Positions 31,905-45,364 are shown, counted from the stretch's first letter. The stretch is DNA of 64,000 bases from Ashinkailepas kermadecensis (GCA_034440615.1 JAOTOM010003694.1:1-64000); one strand, 5' to 3'. Numbers and translations are program-made. Notes: generated from the letters alone by a model not told the origin.

Positions 31905-34725
31905 GGTAAAGGGGGCAGTTGCTCTCCCCTGAGAGGTTGTGGGGCCCACGAAATTCACGCCGGGGCACCTGAAAAGCACATTGAGGACACCAAAAAGTCG
32001 CGCAGGGACCTTGTAAATGTCGCCGGGAGCCCAAAATCGGACTTAGGCCCCTGAAAATCACATTCGGGCCCCCAAAAATCGTTCAGTGACCTCTAGGAAT
32101 GACGCTTGGGCTCCAAAATGTGGGACCGGGCCCCCGAAAAGTCACACAGGGACCCCTGAAAATCACGCTGGGATCTCAAAAGGTCAGGCCGGCGCCCCCG
32201 AAATAGCGTTCAGAGCCGAAAAAGTCTGGCTGGGCCCATGAAAATCTCGTTGGGGCCCAAAGGTTTTGCTGGGGCCACTGAAAGCCACTCTGTGGACCCA
32301 AAAAGATCGAGCCCGGGCCCGTTGAAACCAGCTGTGGGCAACAAAAGGTTGGACCATGACCCCTGGAAATCACGTTAGGGCCCAAGAAGTCTCGCCGGGG
32401 CCCATGAAAATGACGGGGGAGGCCAAAAAGACTGGCCGGGCCCCTGGAAATCACGCTGGTGGCCCAGCAAGTCGGGCCGGAGACCCTGAAAATCGCGATT
32501 GACCCCCAAAAGTTTGATCGGAGCCGCTGAAAATTACGCTGATAGTCTCAAAAGTTGGTGTCTGGGCACCTGAAAATTACGCTGAAGCAAAAACGATGTG
32601 TGGGTGTCCTTTAAAATCGCGCTGGATCCCCCAAAACACAGGTCGGGCCCCGGGATATTTCGTTACGGGCCTCAAACGTTTGCACCTGGGCCCCTGAAAA
32701 TCGTATCGGGGCCCAAAGGTCTCATCGAGATCCCTAACAAATGAAGTCGGGGCAACACAAAATCAATCCGGACATGAAAAATCACACTGTGGCCCCAACA
32801 ATCGCGCCAAAAAACCCCAAACCCCATTGGACCCCAAAACGTGTCGAGGCCGCTAAACCTCGCACTAGGGATCCGAACAAATGACGCCGGGACCCCAGAA
32901 AATCGCACTGGGACCCAAAAAAGTCGCGTCGCAGCCCTTCAAGATTACACTTGGTGCCAAATGGTAGCGCAGGGACTCCAAAAGTTGTAGCTGCCCCACA
33001 GAAATCAATTCTTACTCGGAATAAACTCTGCGGTCTCACAAATCGCGTCAATGACCCCCCCCCACACACACAAAAACCGTCGGGCCCCGGAAAAGAAACT
33101 TGCTGAGCCACGGAAAAAAAATCGCACCGGGAGCCCGAGGAAACGGACCGCGGCCAAAAAATATCGCGCAGGGGTCTTGAAAAAATAGAACTCTATCCCC
33201 AAAAAATCACACATCGACTCGATGAAAGCGATCCGAGCATCGAAAAATTAAGACTATGTCCCGAAAGCAAATTCTCCGAAGGGTCTTTCTACTCTGAAGG
33301 GTGCCATCGGTTGAAAAAAAAACTCGATGAGCAGCCTCAGTGGCGTACCAAAGGGGGAAAATGCCCCCCTCCCCCGTCCATCCGACACGATTCTCCCAAG
33401 AATCGTGTCGGATTCCCCACAAATCGCGCTAGGGCTTCACAAATTCGCTTTAGGCCATCCAAATTCATGTAGGTCTTCCGAATAAATAAAGCGGGCCCCA
33501 GAAAACTCGCACCGGGGCCGGAAAATTTGCACCGGGGCCCGCCTAAATCGCGTTATGAGGTCCCAACTAAGTACAGCGCAAACTGCTGCGCCCTCCCCTC
33601 CCCCTACCCAAATATCGCGTTCGGGACCCAAAATTCCTGTCGGTAGTCCCCCAAAAAATGTGTCTTGGCATCAAAGACCGTGACGTCCGTTGGAGTCGAT
33701 GTCCCAAATGAGCACAGCGTGGCTCCAGAAGTCGCATAGGGGCCCGACAAAGATCAAGCCGGAGCCCTACAGAATAAGGAGTCATTCACCAACAAAAACG
33801 TCTGAGCCAGGAAAATCGCTCTGGATCCCCAAACATGGCACCAGATGCCTTCACAAATCGTGTACGGCCCCGAAAAAACGCTCTAGAGCTTGAAAAGTCG
33901 CGGCGGGACTAAAAAATATGGCGCCGTGCGTAAAAAAAAATCAGGCCGAGATTCAGACATTTTAAAAAAATCAGAAGAGATCACCAAAAATCGCGCTGAG
34001 CGCGGAACACTGGCGTCGGGTCCCCAGAACTACGCGCCTGGGCAAAAAAATAGCTACGAAACCCCCAAAGTCGTGCTGGGGTTCCACAAATGTGCGTCAG
34101 GAGCCCCAAATAAGCATAGGACCCTAAGAGGACTCTAGAACACATCGGAACCCTAAGAGCATAACGGGAGGCGGAAAAGGCACCGGATCCTCAAAGCGCA
34201 CCGAGTCTCTCAAAAAGCAAAACTCTCGCGAGGCCTTCAAGCATGCGTTGTATCCATAAATAAACACACCGGGGCCTCTAAAAAACACACCGGAGGCCCT
34301 CAAAGTACACCGGGCAATGAGACCGCATGAGGGCTTCAAGAACAGGCTGGGCTCGCAAAAAGCGACATGGACCTAAATAGGACAGAAAGGCCGGGCACTA
34401 AATACACACATGGGGTGTTCGAAAACGCGCCGGTATCTAACAAAATTCATCGGTGCACAAAAAAGGAACAAAACCCGAACAAGAGCCGGGGCCTTAAAAA
34501 TGTGCCGGGCCCCTAACAAAAATCGGCTCGAGCCCAAAAACACATCCGTAGCCGAAGAAAAACGCAACTGATCAACGAAAAAAAAACACCTAGCCAGGGC
34601 CTCGGTTCGGTAGCCAATCTTGCAGCATATTTAACCAAAGAGATGAAGTGAATCAAAGCTCAGCGGGTATCCGGACCCGAAAATGTGGGTAGAAGAGAAC
34701 AATCATTTAATTGAATGTATTTAAT
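31905..34725 (+). repeat. Left arm of a giant imperfect inverted repeat
   Basis: The arm is built of irregular 30-45 base units such as gggcccctgaaaatcacgct and ccccaaaaagtcgcgcc. It matches the reverse complement of 39975-42746 at every landmark checked: gagaggttgtggggccc at the outer end, aatcaattcttactcgga and ggtctttctactctgaaggg in the middle, and ccaaagagatgaagtg and gaatcaaagctcagcggg at the inner end. Many overlapping frames on both strands are repeat products, not genes. Confidence 0.85.
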
Positions 34726-35586
34726 TTTCCCAGCGAACCCCACGCGAAGCATTCCATCGCGTAAAATATGGCGCAAGACTATCATGTGGTAGCAATCAGA
34801 AAATCGTAGGAGGCCTAGCAGAAAACGTAGACTCGCACGAAGTGTGGTGAATACGCCGAAAGCGCAAGATGGGCGTACACATTCACAAACGTTGGTGTGG
34901 TGGCGACCGGGCTTTATGAACTGGGATGCCTGAAATTGGAAAATTTTGCTTCTTTAATTGATTTGTACAGGTGTAACTTCAGCAGCCTGAGGTGACTTAT
35001 CAAGGGATACCAAAATAAAAACCATCGAACAGGGTGGGGGAGTTAGGGTTCAAATCCAGTGACTTATAAACGATGGTGGTAGATTGTGCCCCCTCCACAG
35101 GACAATTAAGTTTGTCACTAATGATGCTATTTTACAAAAACAAAATGGTCATTTGGAAAAAATGTGGTCATAATCTGGTGCTTTTAAACCAAGATTTGTG
35201 GTAGGCTCAGCACCCTTCAAATCCGTTTGCCTTCTTCCATGCCGCAAACCCTAGTTACGCTACTGAGGGGGGGGGGCTGGGTCCGCAACAATAGCTGCCC
35301 TCCACAATCAGGTGGGCTAGATCCGCCAGTAACGCCATATTACTCTGATTAGGTATGAGCAAGAAATCCCACCTAGTGAAAATTCCTTAGAGGAGGTCCT
35401 GCCCCGTGTCCACTAGTACAATACGCCATATGTTCGCCCGACGACTCAGTGCGGTCGCCCTGCTGCAGAGCACTGCGGCGTCAGCGCAGTGTAACCACGG
35501 GAGCAGCGTAGCAGCCAATGCGAGCCAGCCATCGGTTACGTGTGTAGAACATCCAGCCGCAGCAGACGTCGTCATGCCATGCATGC

Positions 35587-35694
35587 GCACCACCGCTATC
35601 CAGTCGTGCAGACGAGCGCATCGCACCACCGCTACCCAGTCGTGCAGACGAGCGCATCGCACCACCGCTACCCAGTCGTGCAGACGAGCGCATG
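35587..35694. repeat. Three 36-bp tandem copies
   Basis: Units start at 35587, 35623 and 35659 with gcaccaccgctayccagtcg. Only one base differs. Because 36 is a multiple of three, all six frames stay in register. Frames of 143 codons (plus) and 141 codons (minus) run across it, so neither is good evidence for a gene. Confidence 0.93.
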
Positions 35695-37933
35695 CTTCCC
35701 AGCTCTTAGAAGGATTCAGGCAAAGTGCGGCAGCAGGGCACAGCAGGGGTAGGATGCGCAACTCGGGTGCATATCTGTGCATCCCCAACGTCCGTTTTCG
35801 CATCCCTTCCAAGAGGACGGGATGCGAGAATATATGAATATGTATGACACTCGGCCGGCTTCTGGCGCCGCGACAGGTGTGTACTCAGGTGTTGCAGCCA
35901 CTATATTCCCTTTTCCAGGGCGGCAGGCGTGACCGAGTCTCCTGCATTTCCTTACCATTCTAGGCCTGCGTTGCGATGGTCCTTTGGGTCGAAGTGAAGG
36001 GTTCCCCAGGTCCCAGGCGATGCATCCTCCAGGCCGATGCGAAGGGTCCTTCCGTGTCGACGCGAGGGACCCCTCCGGGCCGACGTGAAAGGTCCCCAGG
36101 CCGACGTGAAAGCTCCCCCCATGGCCGGCATGCTGGGCACGAAAAACTGCACCCAAAGTTTTGAGTGGTCCTTCGGCCTTCTGCTAGTGACGTCACCGAC
36201 GTAACGTGCTCTGCCCACTCTCCATAGGCCTGTGCTGGATGAGGCATGCCCGGGAAGCACCATGTAGAAATCGTTTGAACTTCTTACACTCCACAATCCG
36301 CCCCAGGCAACTTTTCTAACACCAATCGATTAATTATGGAATTGTACTAAAAACGACCATCACACGGTAGGCTTCCGTGGAAACAGATATCAATCCCAGT
36401 AAGTGAGACGAGCAATTCTTTATTTGTTGCCACTTTTTCAACCCACCTTGATAGAAGTGTTTGACACTGAATTTTTGAGCTAACTGAAAGCTGTGCGGGA
36501 GGAACCTTGAGCTGGGAAAGGCTCCTCTGTAAGAGGGCCACTGTAGCCCGGCTTGACCTGCTTTTTGAACTTCGGTGGGTTATATTAGCCGTTCCCATAG
36601 TGCAATGTGCTATTAGCTCATTATGTTAGTCCCTGTGAGCGTGTTCCATAACTCCACAAATGTAAGCATTTTTAACAGCGTGAGCTGGAACATGGTCTCT
36701 CAAGCTGCGCGATGGTCCTCAGCTGTTAGAGGGTCCTGCGTTGGGAAGGGGTCGACGTTCGGAGGGGCATGTAGCTGGAGTTTGGAGCCGTCGCGGCCTC
36801 ACCCCGTCACTCACCGTGGCGACGCACATGGCTGTATTCGTGACATTGGACGGCGTAACTATCGGAACGCGCTCATCCACAGAGCCTAACCGTATACATA
36901 TAAAGGGTACCAGGATAGGGGTACTACGTGATGGAGGACCCTGAGTTGAGAGAGGGTCTCTGGGAATTTTTGGGACCCCGTAACCCTGTAGTGACCGAAA
37001 ATCGATGTTTTTCCGGTCGCGAGGGGAAGGGGCATACACAAATTGTTGTCCTCACTTGACCCGATCTTGGCTTCACCTGTGAGAGTGCCCCCGAACTTCC
37101 AGAAGACTCCCGAGTTGTGATAGGGTCCTTGGGCTGTGGTAGAACCCTCGGACTGTAATAGGGCCCTCCGACCTGTGAGGGGCCTTCTTAGACGTTAGAG
37201 GGCACCCAGATGCGGGAGGGGCTCCTATATTTATATATACCTGCGCCTCTCTGGAATTCCTCAAGGGCTGATTGGCACCCTGTCAACGGCCTTGGGAGAC
37301 CCTAGCGCTCCGTGGAGTTAATTTGGGATCTATTGTTGGGCCCATTTGGATCTGACGGGAGGAGCACGTGTCCGGAGTACCCTCCCTTTGATTACGCCAC
37401 TGACAACAGCCACGACGATGGAGATAACGGAAGCACAACAAACTTAGATACGATAGTGCAATTAAGCAAAGCGTACGAACAATACATGGATGTTTTCACG
37501 GTGGCTGGAAGCTTGCGCAGTAAATGCAGTTAAGCTCTGTATATCAAGCTTTGCATTATAAAAGTTTTCTGTCACTAAATTATGATGTAATAGTGGTGAG
37601 ATATCCTTTTTTTCCCAACATAAATATGCATTTTCACTTAATAGCATTATCAATCTGAAATACGGAATGGACAAGTATCTGGACATACTCGGCTTCAGTT
37701 TCATGGCAAAAGAGCGACAAACTGCAATCACACACAACGTTGCATATCACGAATTGCTGGCAATGGGGTATTTGAATATCTTCAATTTTAGTGCTATGAA
37801 AGTGATTAAGCATGGTTTTTTTATCCGCTTGTGTTGCCACGAAACTAGGGTCAGACGCTCTGAGGTATTCCAAGAGGACCTATCCGTGTCCTTAATATAC
37901 AGCGTAATTTTTATGTTCTCGTAATCACTACGT

Positions 37934-38551
37934 TTGTCTGGGCGGCTATTTATGCTGCCGCTCTGGCCCCGTGGACGGATCCAAGGGGGCCATCTGGCCA
38001 TGCTCACTTCCCCAATCGCCGAAGGGCAGAAACCAGCATGTCTTTTGTTCTCCCGACCTAATTTTTACTACGAGCTGACCAAGGTCAAGGGCCGGGCGCC
38101 AAACACAACGCAGTTTGCGTTCCGGAAGAGGACAACGCTGGTGTCCCACCGGCCACGAGCCGGCAAGCTGGTGCTGGTGCTGATGTCTCAACACGGCGAG
38201 ACGTGGCTACACGACCACCTCGGTCGACTGCTCACCTCGAACTACTCAGCACAGCTGTCTGTGCGGCCGTCAGTGTCTCAACGCGTCGAGACGTGGCTAC
38301 ACGACCACCTCGGCCGATTGTTGACCCGAACTATCCAAAGGGATTTTGCGAAATTTGTTTTTGTTAAAAAAATGTGTTTGCCTTTTCCTCTACAAGGGCG
38401 TTTTGACACCGACAACCCCGTTGAGCGGGAGGTGGGGGGTTACACCACTCGAGCCCAAGCGGCGCCTTTCCCGGTCAGACCTTTCCATGCTCCCAGTACA
38501 CCCCTTGCATCCGCTCCTACGTGTTCAGGGAATTCTGTCGAAACAGATTGA
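37934..38551 (+). CDS. Doubtful 205-codon ORF with an internal duplication
   Basis: No family is recognised. The frame has two copies of ETWLHDHLGRLLT about 31 codons apart, because a segment of about 93 bases (from 38181 and 38274) is duplicated in frame. Between the copies sequence is diverged, so the duplication is not fresh. The frame is bordered by AT-rich DNA, has no hydrophobic segment or signal peptide, and sits in the spacer of a palindrome made of mobile sequence. A relic of a transposable element is the most likely explanation. Confidence 0.18.
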   Translation: MSGRLFMLPLWPRGRIQGGHLAMLTSPIAEGQKPACLLFSRPNFYYELTKVKGRAPNTTQFAFRKRTTLVSHRPRAGKLVLVLMSQHGETWLHDHLGRLLTSNYSAQLSVRPSVSQRVETWLHDHLGRLLTRTIQRDFAKFVFVKKMCLPFPLQGRFDTDNPVEREVGGYTTRAQAAPFPVRPFHAPSTPLASAPTCSGNSVETD

Positions 38552-39974
38552 AATTTATATTTGGATCAGTAATACACAAACCGCCCATGAAATTTGTCTT
38601 AGGCTAAATATCACCATGAACAATTCTGTAACGCCCAACCTCCAAGTTCGCTACTCCAAGAACCGCCAAATTTTTGCCATAATCTGACTAGAGAAAAGCC
38701 ATGACTGAACCAGACTAGAGCACCATCAAGCGAAGATAGCATGGAGCACAGGTAGCACAGAGCACAGGTAGCACCAAACACAGGAGCACTGAGTTAGAGT
38801 AGGTAATAGATAGGAGCAGAGGAGAGGGCATTTAAGCAATGAAAAGAACTTAGCTCTGAGGTTAATCTGGGGTTATACCGATATGGGATAGAAGGTAAGT
38901 TTCTTTGATTCTTTGGGCAATTCCTATCTGTTACAGGCTCCGTGCTCTTACCTGATGGCTTTGCTCCAGTCAAACAATTGCGGAAATTTAGCAATTCTTG
39001 GCATAGGCGTAGGAACGTCTTAAAATGTGGGTGGGCCATGGTCAACAGCTGGGGCGCACCCAGGAATTTGGCAAAGTACTATGGTTGAACACTTTTGGAT
39101 AGAGAACCCGATAATTTTAATAGTGAACACACAACTTTCATCGCTAAGGGGGTGGGGACAGGCCCCCTGGGCGCGCCTATGGCTAACAGCAACATGTGGT
39201 CCCCAAAAAGAACGATCATCGCAGTATAAGTACCTTCAGATTAACACTTCACGCTGGACTTGGAACTCTTTTCACGACCGATGGATTCTTTTGTAATAAT
39301 AGGTTTATCTTCCTGGTGCGAGTGAAACCATTTAGTATTACTGTTCAAACAAAATCCATTCAACTTCCACTTTGTGCGTATGTGTATGTGGGGGGGGAGG
39401 GGTGCAAGCTCATTACAGCCTCACTAATGGGTATGTGGTGTGCCCTGGTTTCCATGATATAGTACTATACGTCTTTAGGATGTCCCCCCGTTGTAAATGT
39501 TCACCAATGTTGGTGAGGACAAAGAATAAGGAAGAACGTAGCTTACTTGCTGGCCCATGGCAAAAGAAGTCTCATGATTGATGCTGGAGAGGTTCAGAAA
39601 CAGGAAAAACGGGTGATCGCTGGTTGAAAATTATTTGATCCGGTGTGGCAGACCAATATTGGCAGGCTGACAGACTGGGGCAAATAAAAATGCAATAAAT
39701 AAAAATACATGGTATGGTGTTCGTACTCAGGGCCTAACTCCAACATATAGGTGATCAGCCACCTCAATCACCTCGGTAGTACATATCGTGCACCTTAGAA
39801 TATCCGCCACTTCAAACGAAATGCTACAACTACATCATGTGGCACCCGGCTGAAACAGAATGTAAGCGCTTATTTTGGGGACCAACAATTCAGTGCAAAA
39901 TAGCTGACAGGTGACAACACATGGCACCTCATAAAGTCATAAGTGTTCAGACCTAAGAGCCACAAGGGCCCATC

Positions 39975-42746
39975 CTGAATGCAATTCCATGATTAGTTCT
40001 CTTCTTCCTACGTTTTCTGGTGGCTAAGAAATACGGATAACCGCTGAGCTTTGATGCACCTCATCTCTTTGGTTAGATACGCTCCCAGATTGGCTACCGA
40101 ACTGAGGTTAGGTGTTCTTTTTTTTGGACCTTTCGGTTTTCCTTTGTCTATGAATTTGATTTAGGACTCCAGCAGATTATTGTTAGGGGCCCGGTACATT
40201 TGTGTGACCCCAGCTCTTTTAAGAGTTTTATTGGTTGTTTTGTGCACCGACGATACTTTTTTAGGTATCAGCGCGTTTTCGCAAACCGCGAAGTGTTTAT
40301 TTAGTGCCCGGTCTTTCTTGTTCCTATTTTAGGACCATGCCGATTTTTTAGAGCCCAGCCTGTTCTTGAGGCCCCCATGCCGTCTCAAAGTCCCGGTGTG
40401 CTTTGAGGGACCTGTTGTGTTGGAATTTTTAGCTGCCGGTGTAGCTACTTTGAGCTGCAGCGCATGTTTAAGGCCCTGCCACTTTTTGCCTCGGTGCATT
40501 CAGACTCGGTACGCTTTAGAGGGCCCGGTGCATTTTCGTCCTCCAGTTGTGCTCTTAGGGTCCTGCTGTGTTTATTTCGGGTTCCTCGCTCACATTTGTG
40601 GTACCCCAGCACGATATTGGGGGCTCCGGTATAATTTATCGGGGTCCCGTCGCGACCTTTCGGGCCCAGGCGCGTGGTTCCGGGTAGACCCGACCGCCAG
40701 TTTTCTGTGCTCGACGTAATTTTTGGTGACTTCTGAATGATGTAAAGTCCGAGCTACCACCCGATTTTTCCGGCCCCCGGCGATTTGTCATGTCCCGCCG
40801 CGATTTTTCGAGCTCCGGTACGTTTTTTGGTGCTCGGCATGCTATTTGCTTAGGCATCTTGTGGTATGTTCGGGAAAGTGAGCGATTTTCCTGGCTCGGA
40901 CATTTATTTTTCGAAACATCTCTTTATTTCGGATAGCTCCGGTTTGATTCATATCGGGTTTCGATACGATTTTGGGACCACGCTGTGCTTATTTGGGGCG
41001 ATCGACGCTAATTTTTGGGAGCCCCGAGGGGAATTTTTGATGCCCCGAGCCGAATTTATGACACTACCGACAGGAATTTTGGGTCCCAATCGCGATATTT
41101 GGGGGGCTCGGCACTAGCTCGCGGGGCACGTTGTACTTATCTGTGCTCCAGCGCGATTTTGGCGTTCCCAGCGCAAAATTTTGGGCCCGGCGCAAGTTCT
41201 GGTGCCCGCTGTAGTTATTTATAACCCCTATTTCTGGGGGCCTGATGCGAGTTTATGGGGCCCAAGAATCATTTTTTGAGGAGCCCGGCGCGATTCTTGG
41301 GTTCTTGGGAGTCCACCTCTTCAGGATGGAGGGGGGATTCGCCTCCTTGGTATGCCACGGTGGCTGCTCTACGAGTTTTTTCAGCTAATGGCACTTCAGA
41401 GTAGAAAGGCCCTTAGGAGAACTTTCATTCGGAACTTGTTCTGAATTTTCTGGTGCTCAGGTCGTCTCGATGGAGTCCCTTTGTGATTTTTGTGGTCGAC
41501 TTCTATTTGTGCAGGCATCTTGCGCGATATTTTTGGGCCCCATTACGATTCCTTGGGCTCCGGTGCCTTTTGTCTGTGTTCCAAAGCATTTCTTTCCGGG
41601 GCCCGACGCGTTTTGGGGTCCTTGGCGCAATTGTTGTGGCCGCAAAGTGACATTCCGAGTAGGAATTGATTTTTGGGAAGTCAGCTGCGACTTGCGGGGC
41701 TCCGGCGCGACTTTTTGAGACTTTGGTGTGATTTTCAAGGGCAACGGTGCGACGTTTTTGGGTCCAAGTGCGATTTTTAGACGCTGTCGTCATTAGTTGG
41801 GATGCCTATCGCGAGTCTTTGGGGGCCCAATACGTTGTGGTTTCTTTTGGAGCGATTGATGGGACACCAGAATTATTATCCATGTCCGGACTGTTTTTTT
41901 TCGTTGCCCCGGTTTCATTTATTTGGTTTCCCGATGAGACTTTTGGGGCCCCGGTGCTACCTGTCGAGCCCCTAGAGTGTTTTGCAGGGGCCCGGGCGCG
42001 ACTTTTTTGGTACCTTCAGGTTGAGCATGATTCTCAGGGGCCCAGGTCAACCCCTTGGGGTCCCCGTTGTAATTTTTAAGAGTCTCGACACGACTTTTTC
42101 GACCCCAGCGTGATTTTCAGGGCCCAGGCGCGAACTTTTGGAGCCCCCAGCATGATTTTCAGGGGCCTAGTCCGTCTTTTTGCAGCCCCCATTGTGATTT
42201 TCAAGGACCATGGCACGACTTTTGTTGTGCTCCCAGCGTGATTTTCAGGAGCCCCGGTCCGACTATTTGTGGGCCACAGTGCGATTATCAGGGCCCGACC
42301 CGACCCTTTGTGACCCACCGTGATTTTGACAGCCCGGCCAGTCTTTTTGGCGCCCAGCGTGATTTTCGGGAGCCCCGGCGACACTTTTCGGGATTCCAGC
42401 GCAGCTTTTTGGGAGCCCCAGTGGTATTTTCGGGGGTCCGGTCCCATATTTTGAAGTCCTCAGCGTCATCTTTAGGGTCTCAGAATGATTTTCTAGGTCC
42501 CCAATGTGATTTTCGGGGGTCTTGGTGCGATTTGGGGGGCCCGGCATTATTTTCATGGGCCTCTGCGCGACGTTTTTGGGCCCCCAATATTGTTTTTATG
42601 GGCCCCGGTGCCATTGTTGGGGACACTAGCAGGATTTTTATGGAGCTTGGCGTTATTTTCCCGAACCCCAGCGCGATTATTGGGGGCCCACAACCTCTCA
42701 GGGGTGGGGGACTGTTCCAATGCCCCGCCCCTTCGGTACGCCACTG
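39975..42746 (-). repeat. Right arm of the giant imperfect inverted repeat
   Basis: Reverse-complement partner of 31905-34725, with matched positions summing to about 74,640-74,700 (centre near 37,335). The outer end closes with cttcggtacgccactg at 42731-42746, the conserved end of the GGGCCC-type element class. Units read gggccccggcgcgattttt and the like. Confidence 0.85.
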
Positions 42747-44710
42747 CGCATGCCCCAATGATTTTATAGCTTAACAATGACGTCCATGGAGTACATCGCA
42801 CAAAATCGACTTTACTATGCCCATTTAACTGCTTGCACCATAAGTAGTGTTCAGAAATATACACCTTGCAATCGGCCTAAATTCATCCCATTATCTTTGG
42901 ATCTTAAATCTCAGCCTCGACGCACACATCACTGGACGATGTAAAGCCTTGGTAGTAGTCTCCGGTGTAATTTGGTGTTCTAGTACTTTAAATATAAATG
43001 TCTTCATTGAATAGATTCTGGGATCAGAGTCTTTGTTAAGCAGAGATTGTTGCATATACCATGAGCCCACCATGTGACCGAACCATTTCTGATGAACGAC
43101 ATAATTTGAATAAAATGTTTAACGTGCTGTCAATGCCACTACGCAGTTACCCAGCTAAAGATCCACTCGGGTCACTTGTCATGCTCGTGATGTGCCTTGT
43201 CAGGTCACATGACAAGCATCACTCGTCACTCGTCACATCATCACTCTTCATGTCACTCCTCATGTCACCTTGTCAGGTCACATCACGAGCGCCTAATCCC
43301 CTCGGAGGATTCTGAAATTCTGAAAGGCGTTCCCACACTTGAAGTTGATATAATAGGGTGTGGATTTCATTATTGTATCTATGCTACCATAATAAATGAT
43401 GGAAAGAAGTATTTTGCTATGTTGGATGCCAGCAACGATAATACCCAGACATCTCACTCAAAAGATTGGATATCTGTGTGCTGTACCCTATTGTGAAAAT
43501 CCATTGAAATATGGAAATTTGTACATTCTATTCCATACTACAGCCACGCAATGGATGTATCGTGGCAGTAAATTGTACGCTTTAATAATCAAAATGCATG
43601 AAGTGTATGGCAGCTGGGGCCAAGGCCATATATAATACATGGCTATGTAATATCCAGGCAAGGACTTGCACTTGCAAATTGTATGTCTTACCTTGATTGT
43701 GTTACGTTACTGCCTTCAGCCTTCATAATTTTCTATTGTAGGCAATATTAATAAAATCAAAGTTAAATATGTTAGCAGTCAAAGAACGACAGTGAAAATC
43801 TAGTATGAATGTATTTTGTTACTGGCTGGCACATTATCTGCTTTATAGTCTTTTCATAGCATAATATATGGTGTGAATATCCATACATATGTTGCGTTAC
43901 ATCAACTCCTGAACTAGTTGCGTTGTTGTAAGGTCATGTCCAAGCGTGCATGACATAAAAAATGAAGCGCTACGATGTTTGCTTGTATATTGGGTGGTTC
44001 TCGACGCAGTTTATGCACGACCACGGCTAATGGCGCCGCCCACACTGTTTCGCCGGTGGGCCGCGAGATTGGGAAATGTCCCGAGTGGTGCAAATGGAAG
44101 TGCTACGATGTGATATGTGCAGCTTTTGCTTAGTTATGGATTGAAGGAAAGTTTTTTTTTGTCACATTCAAATGTGTGCATGCTACTTTTTAGGAAATTT
44201 AAATGTCTCAAAAGTGGGAGGGCCAGCTACCATTGTTGGCCCCCCACTTAGAAAAGTGGGTGGACCATGGCCCCCCTGCCACCCACTGTTCCTACGCCTA
44301 TGATTCGAATTCGAATCGGGATATTTTGCCTGAGCCATGAATTCTGTCCTGCTATGAAGGTAAAGTCGAGGCCATCTCTGAACTTTTCATATGGTAGCAA
44401 AAGGCAAAACGACGCAGCTGATACTTTCCAAAGGCCGTGCGACTGTGGGTGAGAATCTACAAGATACAGTATTTTGCGTATTTTGCAGTATTTTAATAGC
44501 CGTGCAAGATATTAGAAGCGCCCACTAGCTTGTAACATTTTTGGAACATTTGGAAACCGAAAATGTCCGGCACGCTCCTAGCACATAGGATTGGAAAAAC
44601 TGCAGCGTTTTTGGTAAGAGGACCAACATTGTTAGCAATTCATTTATACATAGGTAGGTAGGTACCTACCTAGGTACCCTACCTTAGGTACCTACCTACC
44701 TACCTAGGTA
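42747..44710. other. No gene recognised
   Basis: Contains gtcac-rich short repeats at 43170-43290 (tcactcgtcactcgtcacat). A likely element end, gttcctacgcctatg, lies at about 44289-44303 after C-rich text, like the one near 39005. From 44650 there are arrays of taggtaggtacctacc. Confidence 0.45.
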
Positions 44711-45274
44711 GGGGAAGGGGGGGGTTCTGAACACTTCAGGCATTATGCAACAAATAGCTCTACTGCTGTTTCTGTATGGCTGAACCAGTAATTGTACTGT
44801 GTTTGCTGAACACAAAAATGAACAAGCTATCCATATTTAAACAGTTCCTTTCAATGAAAATCCTCTAACCACTTGCAAAGAGCAACTTCAAAACATATAA
44901 TTATTTTATAGTGGTGTGCCGTATTCTGAGCACGAAAATGTTGTTCAGGATTACCACACTAGCTGTTGTGGTACAAGCTATTAGTAGCCACTAAAAAATG
45001 CTGGTGTAATTGGGAAACAAAATTGAAAGTGACTTCCTTATGGTTTCCTTAAGCCAACTGCTCTTCGAAGCCTAAAATGGTTCCTGTGAACTTTGCAACC
45101 TCCATACACAAAGAATGGGTAGAACTATGTGATCAGACTTTCATATTTTGGAAGAGACAGGTCCATCATTTATGAATACCACCATCTCTTTGTTATTTAT
45201 GCACTGAACATGATGTGGGAGATGACCAAAGGTAGGTGTTCAGGAAACAATGTGTTCAGATACCCCCCCCCTAC
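44711..45274 (+). mobile_element. Free copy of the 0.56 kb MITE
   Basis: Starts ggggaaggggggggttctga, ends tgtgttcagatacccccccc, and is bordered by TA on both sides. It matches 8868-9439 along its length, including gaaccagtaattgtactgtg and ggtccatcatttatgaatac. The reading frame shared by the two nested copies is broken here by a stop, which argues that this is not a protein-coding element. Flanking DNA is a mix of cctacctaggtagg words. Confidence 0.88.
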
Positions 45275-45364
45275 CTATCTACCTACCTAGGTACTTGCCT
45301 ACCAACCTTGGTAGGACATACCTAACTACCTACTGGCTACCAACCTAGGTAGGATGTTATTATT

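Larger units (their letters stand above)
34726..39974. other. Spacer of the giant inverted repeat
   Basis: It holds a 36-bp tandem repeat (35587-35694), short CCGACGTGAAAGG-type units (36000-36120), another GGGCCC-type segment ending gattacgccactg (36700-37400), and a 205-codon frame with an internal duplication (37934-38551). Near 39005-39175 an element with ends catAGGCGTAGGAACG and gcgcctatg may be present. No cellular gene was recognised. Confidence 0.5.

Noticed and set aside
31828..34567. Many frames of 60-110 codons on both strands
   Set aside because: They follow the short GGGCCC-type units, run on both strands and recur in the inverted arm; none has a domain.
40366..42774. Frames up to 178 codons in the right arm
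   Set aside because: Same reason as the left arm; residues mirror the repeat unit (GPxxxF and similar).
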